From the NCBI GenBank assembly GCA_947846985.1, contig CANTUZ010000001.1, positions 190,449,455-190,513,454 on the forward strand: a DNA stretch of 64,000 nucleotides, in the 5' to 3' direction. This document shows, in pieces, positions 23,222 through 37,000 of the stretch (the first letter of the stretch is position 1; every line of letters starts with the position of its first letter). The translations under genes were made by a program, and so were the position numbers. Origin of the DNA: Fratercula arctica. Taxonomy: Eukaryota; Chordata; Aves; Charadriiformes; Alcidae. The notes below the pieces were generated by a model. It had not been told where the DNA came from, made no database searches, and saw nothing but the letters and a program-made list of their open reading frames with translations.

Positions 23222-26200
23222 GAAGATATTTTAGAATCTGGTCATGGTCTGCTATTGCCACACACCTAGTTTTCATTGCAGTAGTTGCCATTCATAGGGG
23301 TATGGACTCACTCAAACATCACTGAAGTCCTTTCATTACTTCCAGGTTATCCCACTGCTCTGACCTCACAGCCCGATCAGTAATTGCTCAGCTGTGTATT
23401 AGCTCAACAGGCATTTTAAAGTCAAATAAAGACAGATTTGCCTCAGAAAACTAATGTTTGATACCAGTGTTTAAATTATCCAAAACTTTCAGATGCTTGT
23501 CCCTCCTCTAATACTGAATTTTATCTTTACAGTCATAAACAGTAGGCTCTCATCCACCAACAGTTTTGTAATTCCTATTATTTTGACTAAATTAGTAACT
23601 TCAAAGCAGAAGAGCAGAAAAAAAATGGACATTTTGAAGTGGATTTTTTTTATTGATGTCTGACCTTCAGAGGCATTGCTGTCAGAACAGGTAAAATCAA
23701 TTTAATATTTTTGAAAAAAATATAAGTTATTAGGAACACTATGCCACCCAAACTAAAAGTATACTGAGTTCTAAATAGTTATGCCAAAAAACTATCTGGC
23801 AATTCTCCTTCACTAACCCTCCTGCAGTTTTCTCCCAAGTCAAAACATTCACTGGTAGTATCCCTCACTACCAGTAAGGGAAAATCCAGATTGCCTCCCC
23901 CAGAACAAACTATTTGCCCTTTCATCTGCCGGTTCTTACGCCATGTACTGGCTCCTCTGCTAATGCTTAGCCTGCTCCTCATTCAGTCACCCCAATGGGA
24001 GATCTGCAGGCTCCGTTTGCACACCTGGAGCTTTCCCCCATGCCACCCATTGGAGTGAGACAGAAGACCTGTGACCTTCCATCTCAAGAGGGCTTTCTGC
24101 CTGCAGGGCAATCAGACTGGCAGTTTCACTGGCTTTCTAGAAAAGGATAACTGAACCTCACAGAACTGAGGCACCTCCAACCTCTCCCCTTTGCTGATGA
24201 CATTACTCCTCTCTTGCAATGACAGTTAAGGAAGTACATTTTATACATCTTCCAAAAAACAGAGACAACTACTGTATCATCATCTTGCAAATGCCTCCAA
24301 AATTTCTTTCTGATTACTATTGGGGACCATGCAGAAACTCACATTCCAGCCATTTTACAGTTTCTGCCTGTTTTCCTCTAGATCTTATATTTAGTTCATA
24401 GGTATCTTTTACAGAACCTCAAAGTACTGCTTAAAATTCAAGATTTGTTGATTTCCTTCAAGCGTGGTACTTAAGAGGTCAAAAGCATTTCCACCGTGTT
24501 TCAGACTAAGCCAGTTTAGCCCAGTGCTCTGCCTGTGACAAAGGCTACACCAGGTTCTCTAGAGGAAGACGCAAGATCCTCATGACAGACTGGAGGCAAT
24601 TTGCCTTAAATAATTATCCTGTAATAAACAGAGATAAGCTTAGACCTTCAGACACAAAGTTCAAGGACCTTAAAATATGTTTTGATAGTAATTCAAAATG
24701 AGGATTAGTCTAGTCTTGAATATTAAAGTTTAGAAAAAAAGCTAAAATTCCTTCCTCGCTCAGAGCAACAGGCAGGAAAGATCCTCCCAGCACCCACTGC
24801 AGAGCGAGCAGAGGGCTTCTGTCCGAATAATAACGTTTCACACCAAGGTGCATCACTGAGAACAAACTGCATTCAAAATATATCCACCAAAGAAACAAAG
24901 CTTGGAAAGCGTCTGATATACCAATCCCGCTGCAAAAATGTTAACAAATAAATTAAAACACGATGAGATGAGTGATAAGAGATACTTTTCTCCTCTTGCA
25001 GGATTTGTTTAGTTTGTGTTTTTTTGGTTTTAAGACAGGTCACCCAAAGTTTTAGTCACCGACTCCAGCAAGTTATTTGCTGCCAGATTTGCTATTCCTC
25101 AATGACAGCAAGCACAGCTGAGAAGACTTCCCTTCTGGAAACTAATTATCAAGATTATAATATTCAGATTACATCATCTCAGTTATTTCATTAAAAATCA
25201 GGAGTGAGGATTTGCACTGCTGCAAAGAGTACCATGGAACACCAGCATCTGCATCCCACGATCTCATCACGTTTCAAGACAGCTGTTGTAAAGAAGGCAA
25301 GGGGCACACAAATTTTTACCAGAAGTGCTCCCCACTTCCATCAGTGGGTCTTTAAAATACCACTTCCAGGAAAAAGCAAACTAGTGATATAAAGGGGAGT
25401 GGGCTAAACTCTCAGTCAGGAAACAAACCCAGAAATATAGACCCAACTAGCAAGGTTTGAGTATCACAACAGTCCGTGCTCTTACTTACCTATTTTAATA
25501 GAACAGCTGGCTCTGTAGCCATACCACGTTATGTTCCTCCAAACAACAAAGAGGAGCTGACATTTGACTTCTGCACACTGATAAAGACAGGAACCCGGGG
25601 GGAGGGGGACCCAACACTATTCAGCCATTTTTCAGATCTGTGTAGATTAGGAGAAAGCATACAATTACATCATATTTTTAATTCTGCACCAGTTATGATT
25701 TAATTACTTGATTTCTGCTTAAAGGAAATGGCCAGGAAAATTTTCTCTCTCTGTCTGATACTGGCAAACCTACGCAAGAATGAGGTATTCAAATTAAAAT
25801 GCTGAAGTTTACCAGCCTTTTTTTTTTTTTCCCCTACTGCCTTATCACTGCAGAGTGGTATGATTTTTCTCAAAGTCTGCCACTTAAAAAGCTTAAGGAA
25901 CAACCTCAGAAATGTTTATTTCAAGTGTTGCAGAATGTCATTATTAGCATTTTATTTCAAATCATGACTCATGGATATTCATTCTGAAAAGCTATAAAAT
26001 AAAAGCACTAGGAAGCATGCAGTGAGAGACCAGGGCAATAATGAAAATGAGAATGGAAATCAATAAAGAGAAAAAGAACTAGAGCAATGGGACCTGGACC
26101 ATATCACAGACCATAATTCACTGGTGACTAACTTAGACTGAATGCTAACGACTGAATGCTGGCAGGAATGCATTTGATCAAAATCTACCTGACCCGGCAC

Positions 26201-27849
26201 AGAGCTCAAAAGGCAAATCAAGCAGGTCTCTCTGAAGCTACTGTAATTAGAGCTTAGCAGTGTGACCATTTTTTGTTCCCTTCTTAAAAAGAAAAAAAAA
26301 AAAAAAGGAAAAAAAAAAGAACAAAATAGTCTTAAAGCTATTACTCTCTGTAAATGCTTAGTTACAATGTCACAATATATTCATAGAGCATCTACTTGTC
26401 CGAAATCCCACTCAAATGGCAAAAAGTTTGCTTGCTCGCATTCCCTAAAGGCCAGTTATCTGAGCAGGGCATTGCAGGCACATGAATGGGAAGAGGTTAA
26501 GTGATTCTAGGACAGCACGCATATTTAATAACATGAAGGCAGATGAGATAACATCAGATGTTTGAAAGAAACAATGAAAGGAAGTCTGCTGAAAGCCTCC
26601 CAGCCTTCCCCGCTGACAACTGCGCTCAAAGACAAGCCTAACAAAAACAGGCCAACAGGGGAATTACCGGAGTAGAACCAAAACTGTAAAATCCAGACCC
26701 AAGGGAAAATAAAGACACTTTCAAACACGGGCCACTACAGGTCTGCATTTATACAGCAGTCCCTCCAGGTGATGGAGAGCACTACCAGGGAGTCCAGGGA
26801 AAGAGACGGGCATGTCACCTTGGCAACACAAAGCAGGAACACCAAGATACAGGCAGCAAGGACAAAATCCCAAATCGGTGTGTTAATATGCTTCACTGCC
26901 CAGTGAACATGCCGTGTTCACCTCCAGCCTATGGTCAAGAAAAAGTAACCAACCGCTCTCCCTCTCGGGTGCATGAGTGAATGACAATGTCTTTCCTTTC
27001 ATCATATTTAAACACGGGGAGAAGCCGCAGCTGTCTCCTCCAAACACCCATTTTAATCCAATGAGAACCCACTGACCAGCTGCAGTTTATATTCAGGGTT
27101 TACTTTCTGTCCTCAGATCTTTCATTTAAGTTCACACAGAGGAAGAAACCCTACCTTACCTTGAAATAAACTCACCGCTAAGCTCTTTCCAGGTGTTTTT
27201 ACAACGGGTTTAGGAGACAGCTGAACTGTAGCTTTCTGCTTACGAATGGAGTGGTAAACTGTAGGAAGAAAAGGCAGTGTCTCCAGGTGTCTTTTTAAAC
27301 CTCCAATGAGTTAACTTGACTGAGGTACCCAGTCAACCCATCAGTGTCTAAAGTGACACCAAAGGTTTAGTCAAACTAGTAGGAATGGAAAACACGCTTT
27401 TTTTTTTCTTCCCCAAAAACACTGCATAATCAAGAGGCTGGGGTTTTGTTTGTTTGTTGTTTTTTCATAACATGCACTTGCTTTAAAGGGAATTTTTCTA
27501 ACAATTCAGTTTTGGAAAAAAGAGATTTGACTAACCTTGTCACATACAATTATCAAGTACCCTTCCCTCTCGGATCACCAGGAGGAGCTGAGCGACAGAT
27601 CTTTAGATGCTCAGCACAGGCCTTTCTCATTTAAATCAGGAGTAAATTCTTATCTTTTATCCTGCAAAAGCTGCTTAAGAAGATTTCAGTACACACTGTG
27701 ATGGTAATTTATGTATCTAACCAAAAGCAACAGAACAGGATTCCTGATCTCCATCTCACCCACTGTCACAGAAAAAAAATGGCTCGGTGATTAGGAACAT
27801 GTCAGAGAAACAGAGCTGACACTCTTGCATAGCTATTGCATAGTGAATT

Positions 27850-27873
27850 GGGGAGGGTGGAAGGGGTGGGGGG
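27850..27873 (+). repeat. G-quadruplex-like tract
   Basis: Four G runs (4, 3, 4 and 6) with loops of A, TGGAA and T on the plus strand, the template strand of CADPS2. Confidence 0.8.
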
Positions 27874-30800
27874 TGTCTGCTATTCTGGAGATGCAATTTC
27901 CTTTCCAAACTTCAGATAAAAATCAACTTTCAATATTTCTGTTATTTTCAAAGTGACAGTAGAGGACCAATACTTAGCTATCCTTCATGTTTCGCACAGA
28001 GGGCATAACAGTGAAGGACTGAAGCATACAGAAATCAGAGCTCTCAGAGGGAGAGACTGAGCTTATTCCTTTCTCCAGCTCCCAGTTCTGCACTCTTTTA
28101 CTGAGTTAATTTGACAACATGCCTCTTTTGCCCTTTCTAAAACTGTTCTTCCCTCTGGTGCAAAGGACCAGGCAACACAATCCTGAACCAAAAGAAAAGA
28201 TACACATGCTGTTCCATAAAATCCACTATAGTTGAAGAGTGTGAGAAGTGGAAGAGACTTGTGGTGAATGAGGTTTGCTTAACTTTGTGCAAGTAAACCT
28301 CACAGGCACAAGAACCAGAGTTTCCAAGTGATTCACAAGGTCCCTAGCACAAGTGCGAGCGCTGTTCCCAAGAAGCACAGAAATAATGAGCGATCTTCAG
28401 AATAATTCACAGCATGTTCTTTGCACCAGTTTTTCCAAAAATTGTAATTACTTAGAAGTGCTGAGTAGGAGTAAGGCAGACAGGCCAAGGCTCCTTGCAA
28501 CTTTCCAATGTTGGGAGACGCCCGAATTATAGCACTACAGGCGGGATAAAAGATTAAGTAGACCCATAAGTCACACATTATTGTGCTCTATTCAGCCACA
28601 AAGTTGTGGTGTCAATGGAAGTTAGAAAGGAAGCATGAATCTATGCCTTTTGTTGCACAGAAAGGCAATGTATATACATGTCAGTGGGTTTGAAAACAAA
28701 ACAAACAAGCAAACAAAAACATTGACTCAAGTATGCTGGATAATATTTTAGAGGGAAGAATTAACTCCAAACACCGCAGCATAATTGCACCATTATACAC
28801 GTTGTCTGCTATGAGCATTCAAGTCATACAGCAAAAGTATAGTAAAACTTCACAAGCCTAGACGTATCCTGTAGAGAAATCGGCACGTCCTGACCATTTA
28901 ACCTCCTACAGTCAATGTAAAGCTTGACCCAACAGATGTTTGTTAAACTCTGCTCTGCAGCGTGCCAAATGTGGCCAGGGCAGAATGCCAGAAACAGCCT
29001 TTTTAGAAGCTTATTGGCGATCTGGAACTCAGGACTTTTGATAGCACTTGGGCTAAAAGCGAATTAAAAGGAAGGCACACAGCAATGCTGCAACTGAATG
29101 CATATGAACTGTGCCACTGAACAGTCTTTATTCTTTATCACTGCAGCACGTAATTATTTTGAGAGCTTGCTGATATGCATGGTTATTGAACATAAATCCA
29201 GTCTCAGCAGTTTGTATTTTGTCAGAAAGATCTTTTTAGCCTGGAAACTGAGAAGTGATAATTTATTCTCTACTTCAAGGAATTAAGAGGAGTTAGTCAA
29301 TTCAGTTATCTAGACTGAAGAGTTGAGAGGCGTGAATGAGGCGGCATGGAAGTTCTTTAGAAGAGTCTGGAAGTTGTACAGCATCACCCAGAGAAACCTC
29401 CTTCCCAAAGCAGGGCAGCAGGTCTCTATATTCAGAGGAGCATAGACTCCTCAGGAGAAGGATATAAAAATAAGGTTAGAATCAGGCTAACAGGAAAATG
29501 TTTGTCCCAGAATGGGAAGGATTAGCAATACAAAGTCACAGATTTGCCAGAATTATTTAGAAGATGATAAAATAAAGTAATACGTTTACTTTTTACCCTT
29601 GCTTTCTGGCTTAAAGAATGCTGTAGATCTTATCTAGAGCTCAGTTAAGCAGCTGAGATACTGCTACAAAGGGCAAGAAAAAAATCCATAATAGCATGAG
29701 GATAAGTGTTAAAGAAGAAATAGCAGGCCTCAGGAAAGGTAGCTGCAAAGTTCTGGAGGGCTGTACCTGCAAAGTAAATATAAATGCAAGATTCCCATAC
29801 TTGTTATGACAGAGAGAACAGGAACATGACATTGTAGTCTTCTGATTTTGAAGACTGATACTGAAATTCAAGGCTGGGATGCCCTAGCACACAGAACAGA
29901 TAACAAAACCGTACTGGAACACACAGCCAGCGTGGGAGCTGCGGGAACAGAAACGGGGTGAAATTCAGCATCCCACACTTCAAGCCAGGAGTCACAAGAA
30001 CTTCAGCGAGATTTTCATTCTCCTTGGCTGCTCTGAGCTGAAGGCTCAGATGTGCTGCCTCAGCGCAGCCCAGGCACCGTGCTAATGCGACGGGCGACAT
30101 GAGAAGGAGGGTGCATTAATTCCAGCTGCAAAACATACAGAGAGAGGCCGTTAGGATAATCAGAGAAGGAGAGAGCCCGAGGGATGATTCAGCGCTTGGA
30201 TTGATTCATATAGCAGAACAAGACACCATCCTCTTAAATCCTTCAGGAGGGAAAAGCTGTTATTTTAACTGAAGGGCAGAGCTGACAGAACAGCAAGCGG
30301 GTATAAAACAAACTGCAAATGCATTCAGTTGGGAAACAGAAGTCTTATGACTATTAGAGTAATGAAAAACAGTGAGGATATCTACTAACTGAAGTTTTAC
30401 CTGCATATAAAAGAGATAACTGGTCATAGTTTTGGATATGAGACTGCCTCATCCCAGGAAGGCCTTTCCCATTTGGTGTAAAACCACGATGCACAGTAAC
30501 TTGTTTGTGTTTGAAGACGTTCATCACCTTTGCAGTAATTTTGCAAGATAAGCTTTCCATCCCACAGCAAAGCAGTAATTTCATTCAGCCATGCTATATG
30601 CCAGGGTGCTTACCAATCGTACCAGAGGCACAGCAGCTTTGTTAGCCTAGCTTACTACATGTTCTGTCAAAAGCAAAGCATTTAATTAAACAGGTATCAC
30701 TAAAGCCACAAATATGATAGCAGAGCTGTTTGGCAGTAGTGGTGCTATTCCCTGGTAACTATTTTGTGATTCAGAAAGAATCTTCTGAACTGGCAGGTGG

Positions 30801-33401
30801 ATAAAATACCTTTTTTAACACCAGAACTAATGAGGAGAAACCTACAGATATCCTATCAATGCCACCTTTCAGAAAAAGCCCGTATTTTTGCTTTACTAAG
30901 TTGTATGCACACCATTTGCAAGCTAACACATGAAACTGCTTAGAAGCTACCGCATGAGAAAAGGTGTCCCTAACTCCACCTACCTCAAAGCATCCACAAG
31001 TTTATGACACCTCCTAAAAAAAAAAAATTCCACCACATCCTTTCTTTAAAACCATATTAGTTTAATCCATTCTGATCTTTCTTAACTATTCTGCACTGAT
31101 TGCACAAATTTATTTACTTGCTATAGAAAAAAAAAATCATTTTTTTTCAATGTTTTATTTCACTTAAAATTATTAGGCTTAAAATTAGCAAGCAACTTAC
31201 ACGCATTATGACACAGTTTCACAATTTTTATAGTACCCTAAGTTCTTTTTTTTTTTTCTTATTCATATAAATGGCTGTAGTGAATAAATATTCCCCGACA
31301 CCTGCCTAAACACACAAATGCGCATACTGTCCAAGGACGGCTTCAGTCCATTGACAAAACCATCTAGTTTCTCACTCTGAATCCTTCACCCTTTTTGAAA
31401 GAAAAGGTTAGAGGCTACCTATCTTCTTCTGATGTTATTATGCAATTCTGCCCATTTTCCAGGCTCTCCAACATTATAGATTGAAATGGATTTGCACGGC
31501 TGACCATCGGTATTGCTCAGAGCTGGAACATCTCACACCTCTTTACTCAGTCTCTCAGTCTACTTATCACTCCGGCTCTTCTAACCAGTATGCACTACCC
31601 CATCTATCTTATTAGCACTGAGGCAGTGTGATTCTCATCACTGATATGAAGAAGCTGTTCCACTCTAACCACATCGCTATTAAAAATAAAATGGGCCAAC
31701 TTCTTCCCCCCTCCCCCCCCCAAGAGTGGCTTATGACAGCTGTACTAGTTGCTCTGTAGCCTCACTAAAGTCAGAGTGAGGAAAAAGTTAAAAGAGCTAT
31801 CTGCACAGTTGTGCAGTGCAGGGGGGTAATTTTTTTTTTTTGCCCTTTTTTTTTTTTTAATCACACAATCAGGATAGTTGTTTTCCTGTTGGAACTAATT
31901 ATTTTTCTATTGTAGGCAAAAAAAAATACAAATTGAATCAAATTAGGAAAATAAATTATCTTTCACACTGAGAACACATATGCTACATTTCAATCCAGAG
32001 CAAGTTTCTGCAGCCAAGCTATAAACCCATCCTCTCATACAAAAACAAATCAGATATTTAAGTCTTATGCCTGTAAGACTTAAAGAGCAGAAACAGAAAA
32101 GTAGAAATTCAGTGTACCGATTTCAACAGGGCACACTCTGAGCTAGTCCTAAGGAATCAGATCCATTCAGAAAGCTCAATATTAATAAAAATTAAAACAT
32201 CTACTGTTAACAGAAACCATAGGAACATCTTTGCTTCCTTATCACAAGGTTTAGGCGTTTCATTTTACATGAAGTAACTACCAAATTGAGCCAAGGCAGA
32301 AATATAGGTTTGCATGGTTTGAGGTGTTGGGTTTGTTGTTTTGGTTTGAGGGGGTGGGGGAGAGGGGGTGTTGTTTGTTTTTAAAGAAAGTAAATGGCAA
32401 TTTTCAATTTTTACAACAATAAACAGAAAAGATGACTCTGAAAAAGTAGCAGTATCAAGCGACTTGTATTCAGTATTTTATGCTTAATGTGTAACCTCTT
32501 TAAAACAGATTAGATCATAACATGCTACGGAATGCTCATTCCACTCCCCTCCTATCAGTATCTATAGCTTTTTTTCCCCTGCCTCTCTCATGCATACACA
32601 CAGACACACACAAAATACATATATAACCATACATATGTGTATTTTTCACATCCCATAGGGAATGTGGCAGAACCACGGGATGCGGGGAAGTGGGGATGTG
32701 CCCCCAGCAGCAGGACCCCCCTGGCAGGGTCACACAGTGCGGTCACGGTCTCACTTCAGGCACACACAGGTCGATTGTTTCCCCTTTCCAATGTACAAAC
32801 ACAGTTGGAGTTACAACACACAACCTTATGGGACTACAGAGATACTGATCAATTTATTGACTCCCCCAGAACAAGTAAAAGATGCTATGGAAGATTTGGA
32901 TATTTCAGTTCTGGGTCTGCTCCCTCTGTGAAGAAGAATCCTATGTAAAAGGGGGCTCACTGTAATGGTCACAGATCGATCAGCGAGAATTAAACATAAT
33001 GCCTGTCTGGAGGGACATCATACAGCAGTGGGTTGGTCTCACAGCCTAATTACTTAAAGGCACCTATGTCCCTTTTGGTTGCCTCCATGCTCACCTCAGC
33101 GCTTCGGGGCACCTCCAGTCTCCCACCTCAGCCTCCAGCAGATGCTTAGAAGCAGGACAGGAAATTACACATAGGGTTTGATGCTTCCAAGCATTTATAG
33201 TTTTGATATTCCTAATATAAGTTTCTATAAACATGTCAAAGTAATTGAGGACCAGGGCTATTAAAAACATTTCAAGTTTAGAAATTAAGGAGTGCATAAT
33301 TAGACAGGAACACCCAAACAGGTGCCTGGATAAAACTTAACCCCTTATTAGCTCCTTTAAATAACTGCTTAGGATCAAACCCCTTCATTAATCAGTCTAG
33401 A

Positions 33402-33420
33402 TTTTTTTTTTTTTTTTTTT
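33402..33420. repeat. T19 homopolymer
   Basis: Nineteen T in a row; no attached element recognised. Confidence 0.9.
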
Positions 33421-34039
33421 GCAAGGAAGATAAATCTTTAAACTTTCGATTTTTGTTCTGTCAGATATAATTTTCAGATTGCTATTTTTTCAAGAACCTA
33501 GAAAAGATACATCACAGTCCATTTGGCGGCCCATACACTTGACAGCAAACAGTTGCCACACGTACACATGCTCCTAATCAACACCAAGAGGATGCTACCC
33601 AAGGGCATTAAAGACCTCACTCAACTGTACGAGCAGCAGACTACTGCAAAGCCAACTACTAAAAGAAAATAGAGTATGTCAGCATATTTCATAACCAGGT
33701 TCTATTGAAGTCATACATAAAACAAATTTAAAAGAGTATTTGATATTAAAACAGAAATATTATTCCTATTCTCGGTGTCATTCTGCCCCCATTAATCCCT
33801 ACCTCAGCCTTAAAAAGCGTAAGCACACCGACCTCTTGCAAATCAATTCAGGTCTATCTGCAGGATTAGATTCAGTGGATGGCTCAGGGTGTCACAATAT
33901 TTTCCAAGGGCACTTTATTTGCTGTCTGAAGATACTCTTGAAAACGATTTCTCAGTCATTAATTATGCATTCTATTTTTTATAATCAGTTCTTTTAATTA
34001 GTATCCCAGGCAGCTTTGCTGAGGATCCCACACTTTTAG

Positions 34040-34069
34040 TAATTAGGGGCAGTTTGTTGCCCCTAATTA
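34040..34069. repeat. Perfect 12-bp inverted repeat, 6-base loop
   Basis: Left arm TAATTAGGGGCA (34040-34051) and right arm TGCCCCTAATTA (34058-34069) are exact reverse complements around GTTTGT. Each arm contains a TAATTA homeodomain-type core. It lies deep in intron 1. Confidence 0.9.
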
Positions 34070-37000
34070 ACTTCAGACATAGCAAGACTCTATTACTGTG
34101 TTACTTCAGCTGTTTTTATGTTTGCATTGCGTATTCTGTCCTGCTTTACTGGCTTAGAAAGGAGACTGCACTGTTGTGCTATTTATCTCATTTAGGTTCC
34201 ACCTCTCTTTCTTGACTCTGTGTTAGTTGCTGTATTTTAAATCTCTCTGACTTTCTCTGAAATCACGTCTACGCTGGCAAGCAGTGTCACACCAGAGAAG
34301 TGCATCTGTCCAGTGAAACAGCTCATGCTGAGGACCTAACACCCACCCTAAACACGTTTCAGGAGGCTTTACCTCAGTCCGGTTGCACAGACTTAATGTG
34401 CTCCCGGAACCTAACTTCTGGTTTGGATCGCATGGATATGGCTGTGTGGGGGCAAAGCTAAACCAGAACTCTGCAAGTGGGACATGGAGGGTGACTTTAA
34501 AGCACATTCCTGATCCGAGCTAAAATGGTGATGCAGATGGTGATGTTGTCACTGATTAAGTGCGTTATGTTTGGGGATGGTCTTACTTTCTAAGAGAGCC
34601 TCAATTATCTCAGCAGAACATACTGCCGCAGCCACTGGACAGTAGCCATGACCACACCAAGTAGCCATGACCACAGCCCAACACCAGCAGGCACGGATTA
34701 GCAAAATACAGCAGATTTAGAAATAGGTTTTTATAATACGGGAAGAACTCTGCCAGCCCCTACAGTCTCCTTCCCTTGTGTGCTGCTCTGCATAATTAAG
34801 TGCACTTGTAACAGATACAGCTTGTAATACAGCAAGAGGTCATGTATGGAGGCTTTAGCCAGTTTACTGATTTTATCACATCTCTGTGACTTCTTGAAGG
34901 CAGTTTCAGACTGACTTCGGACTAACAGCTGTAGTTAGCAAATTAATGTGTTAATAATCTATTAGAGTTAAAATATCCATCACATAAAACAGTTAGCGGT
35001 CTAGTGACCATCTGAACAATTCTCTTGCCATTTTAAATAAATAGTACTTCTCCTTCTTAAACAATGTTTTTCATCTCCAGACAGCAAGTTGTATTAAAGT
35101 CACAGAAAGACTGTTGTAATCCATTTGCTCCAATGCCAACTTTGAGAACGAGCCAAGCAAAGACCACCGATAATACCCAGCCCTGTCCACAGTGTACCGC
35201 TCTCCTGCCTTAAGATGAGATTTAGAAAGTAAAAAGGTCTTAAAAATTCCCCACCCCAGCCTGTGGGAGGTGGGGGCAAAGAGGGGACAAACAAATCTTC
35301 ATCTCACTGTAACAGCGGTGTTTGAATAAGAGCTGTGCACAAAAATGCCTACATAATCTGATACTGGTGAGTGACTGATTTGAAGATTGAGCAGATCACC
35401 TTTAGATTACACAGTTAAGAATGACATTTCCTTTTCAGCAACACAGAGCCAAAATGCATATATATACACACAGGCTGGCAGATGTTGTAATTATCAATTA
35501 CCTTTATAGGATGTTTATTTTTTTTATGTTCCAAGTGGTAAAACAGAAGGCTTATACACACAAAACATAGCTAGTCATTTTCTAACATTTATTATCAGGG
35601 AAAAAGGCCTGGAAGCATTAAGTAAGGGCACCTGAAACCTTGGATGGCAGGGAAAGACAACTTTAAGAGTTGGCCTTAAAAATTTCAAGGGATGTTTTTA
35701 AAATAATTGATTTTGGGAGCCAAAGCATGCTGAAAAGAACCCAAACCCATATAAACGAGACTGGTAGAATCTGTATCACAGTATATTTAAGCTAAAATGC
35801 TTCTACTTACTTCATAACCATGTACTAGCACACACAGAACCTACACTGTTTGTAGCATATATGTGTTTACAAGAATGATATTGTATTTGGTCTTAAATTG
35901 CCACAAGCTGAATTTAAATGTCCATTCAGGCAAATACTCCAACTCTGCAAGTGGAAGATTACTAAAAAAAATTAAAATAAATAATTCTAATGGAGTTTGT
36001 TAACTTCTATATCCAAATAATACTGCTATTTGTTGTTCTTCAGTGCCTACTGGTAAGAGACTGAAAAATCCTCTGCCTTTTAATGACGTTATAGGAAGGG
36101 AGAATAAGAGGGGAACTGACTGCTAAGATAATTTAATATCAGATCTATACCAAATAAACACTTCTTTATTTTTATTTCATTTCTTTGCTTATGCTCCATC
36201 CATAAGGAGATCAAAAATAAAAAAAAACACCAAACTGGTCAATATTAATATTTTAACACTAATGCATATTTCATGTATTAAACAGTTGGAATGGTGAAAC
36301 ATCCGTAGAACTCTTCTGAACAAGAAACAGCCGTCAGTACCTCGCTACAAGGCCTCAGAATACATGATTTGGAAATATATGAAGGAACATATAAGGAACA
36401 GGCACAAACTGTGGATGCTTCCTGGAAAAAGCCAGCAAGAAAAATATACAGCATAGACAGCCTGGAGGTGGGGTGGTGGTGGGGTTTTTCTTTGTTTGTT
36501 TGTGTTGTTTTTTTTAAATAAAACTCACAAATTCACCATAAAAAAAAACCTAAGCACATAAAACAACTGCAGACTTCTGCAGGAAAAAAATCTGAGACCA
36601 TGAAAACACTGTTTTCACCAGTGCACTATATCCTACCACTCTGATTTCCATAGACTCTGATCACCAAGCTTCTCACCAACTTCTTGTCCTTGCTATTGTG
36701 TGTTACACTGACATGCATATTGAGACTTCACTTTTTCCCAGCTTAACCCTTATCTCTTTTTCTTAGCCCAATACCTTTCTTGCAAACTTTTAACCCCAAG
36801 ATATTCCTCCTTCAATTCTGTTTCATACTGAAAAGCTTAACTCTCATGACCAGTGGATTTCTCTGCTACAAATTCATTCCTCTTAACTTTGTCACTGTCC
36901 TTGCTGTTCCTCTGCTCCAAAATTAATTCAGTTCCACGTACTTTCTCAATACCTTCAACTCAGTCCATGAAACTCTCCATCGCTGATTTCCAATTCTCCC

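Larger units (their letters stand above)
21791..34039. other. Intron 1 sequence without recognised genes or transposons
   Basis: About 12 kb of AT-rich DNA. Simple tracts include A21 at 23201-23221, A15 at 26292-26306, a G-quadruplex-like tract at 27850-27873, a C-rich run at about 31706-31721, G runs at 32349-32369 and T19 at 33402-33420. A 14-bp tandem duplication (GACTGAATGCTAAC / GACTGAATGCTGGC) lies at 26136-26163. A slightly GC-richer patch at 32640-33150 has overlapping frames but nothing recognisable. Confidence 0.5.
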
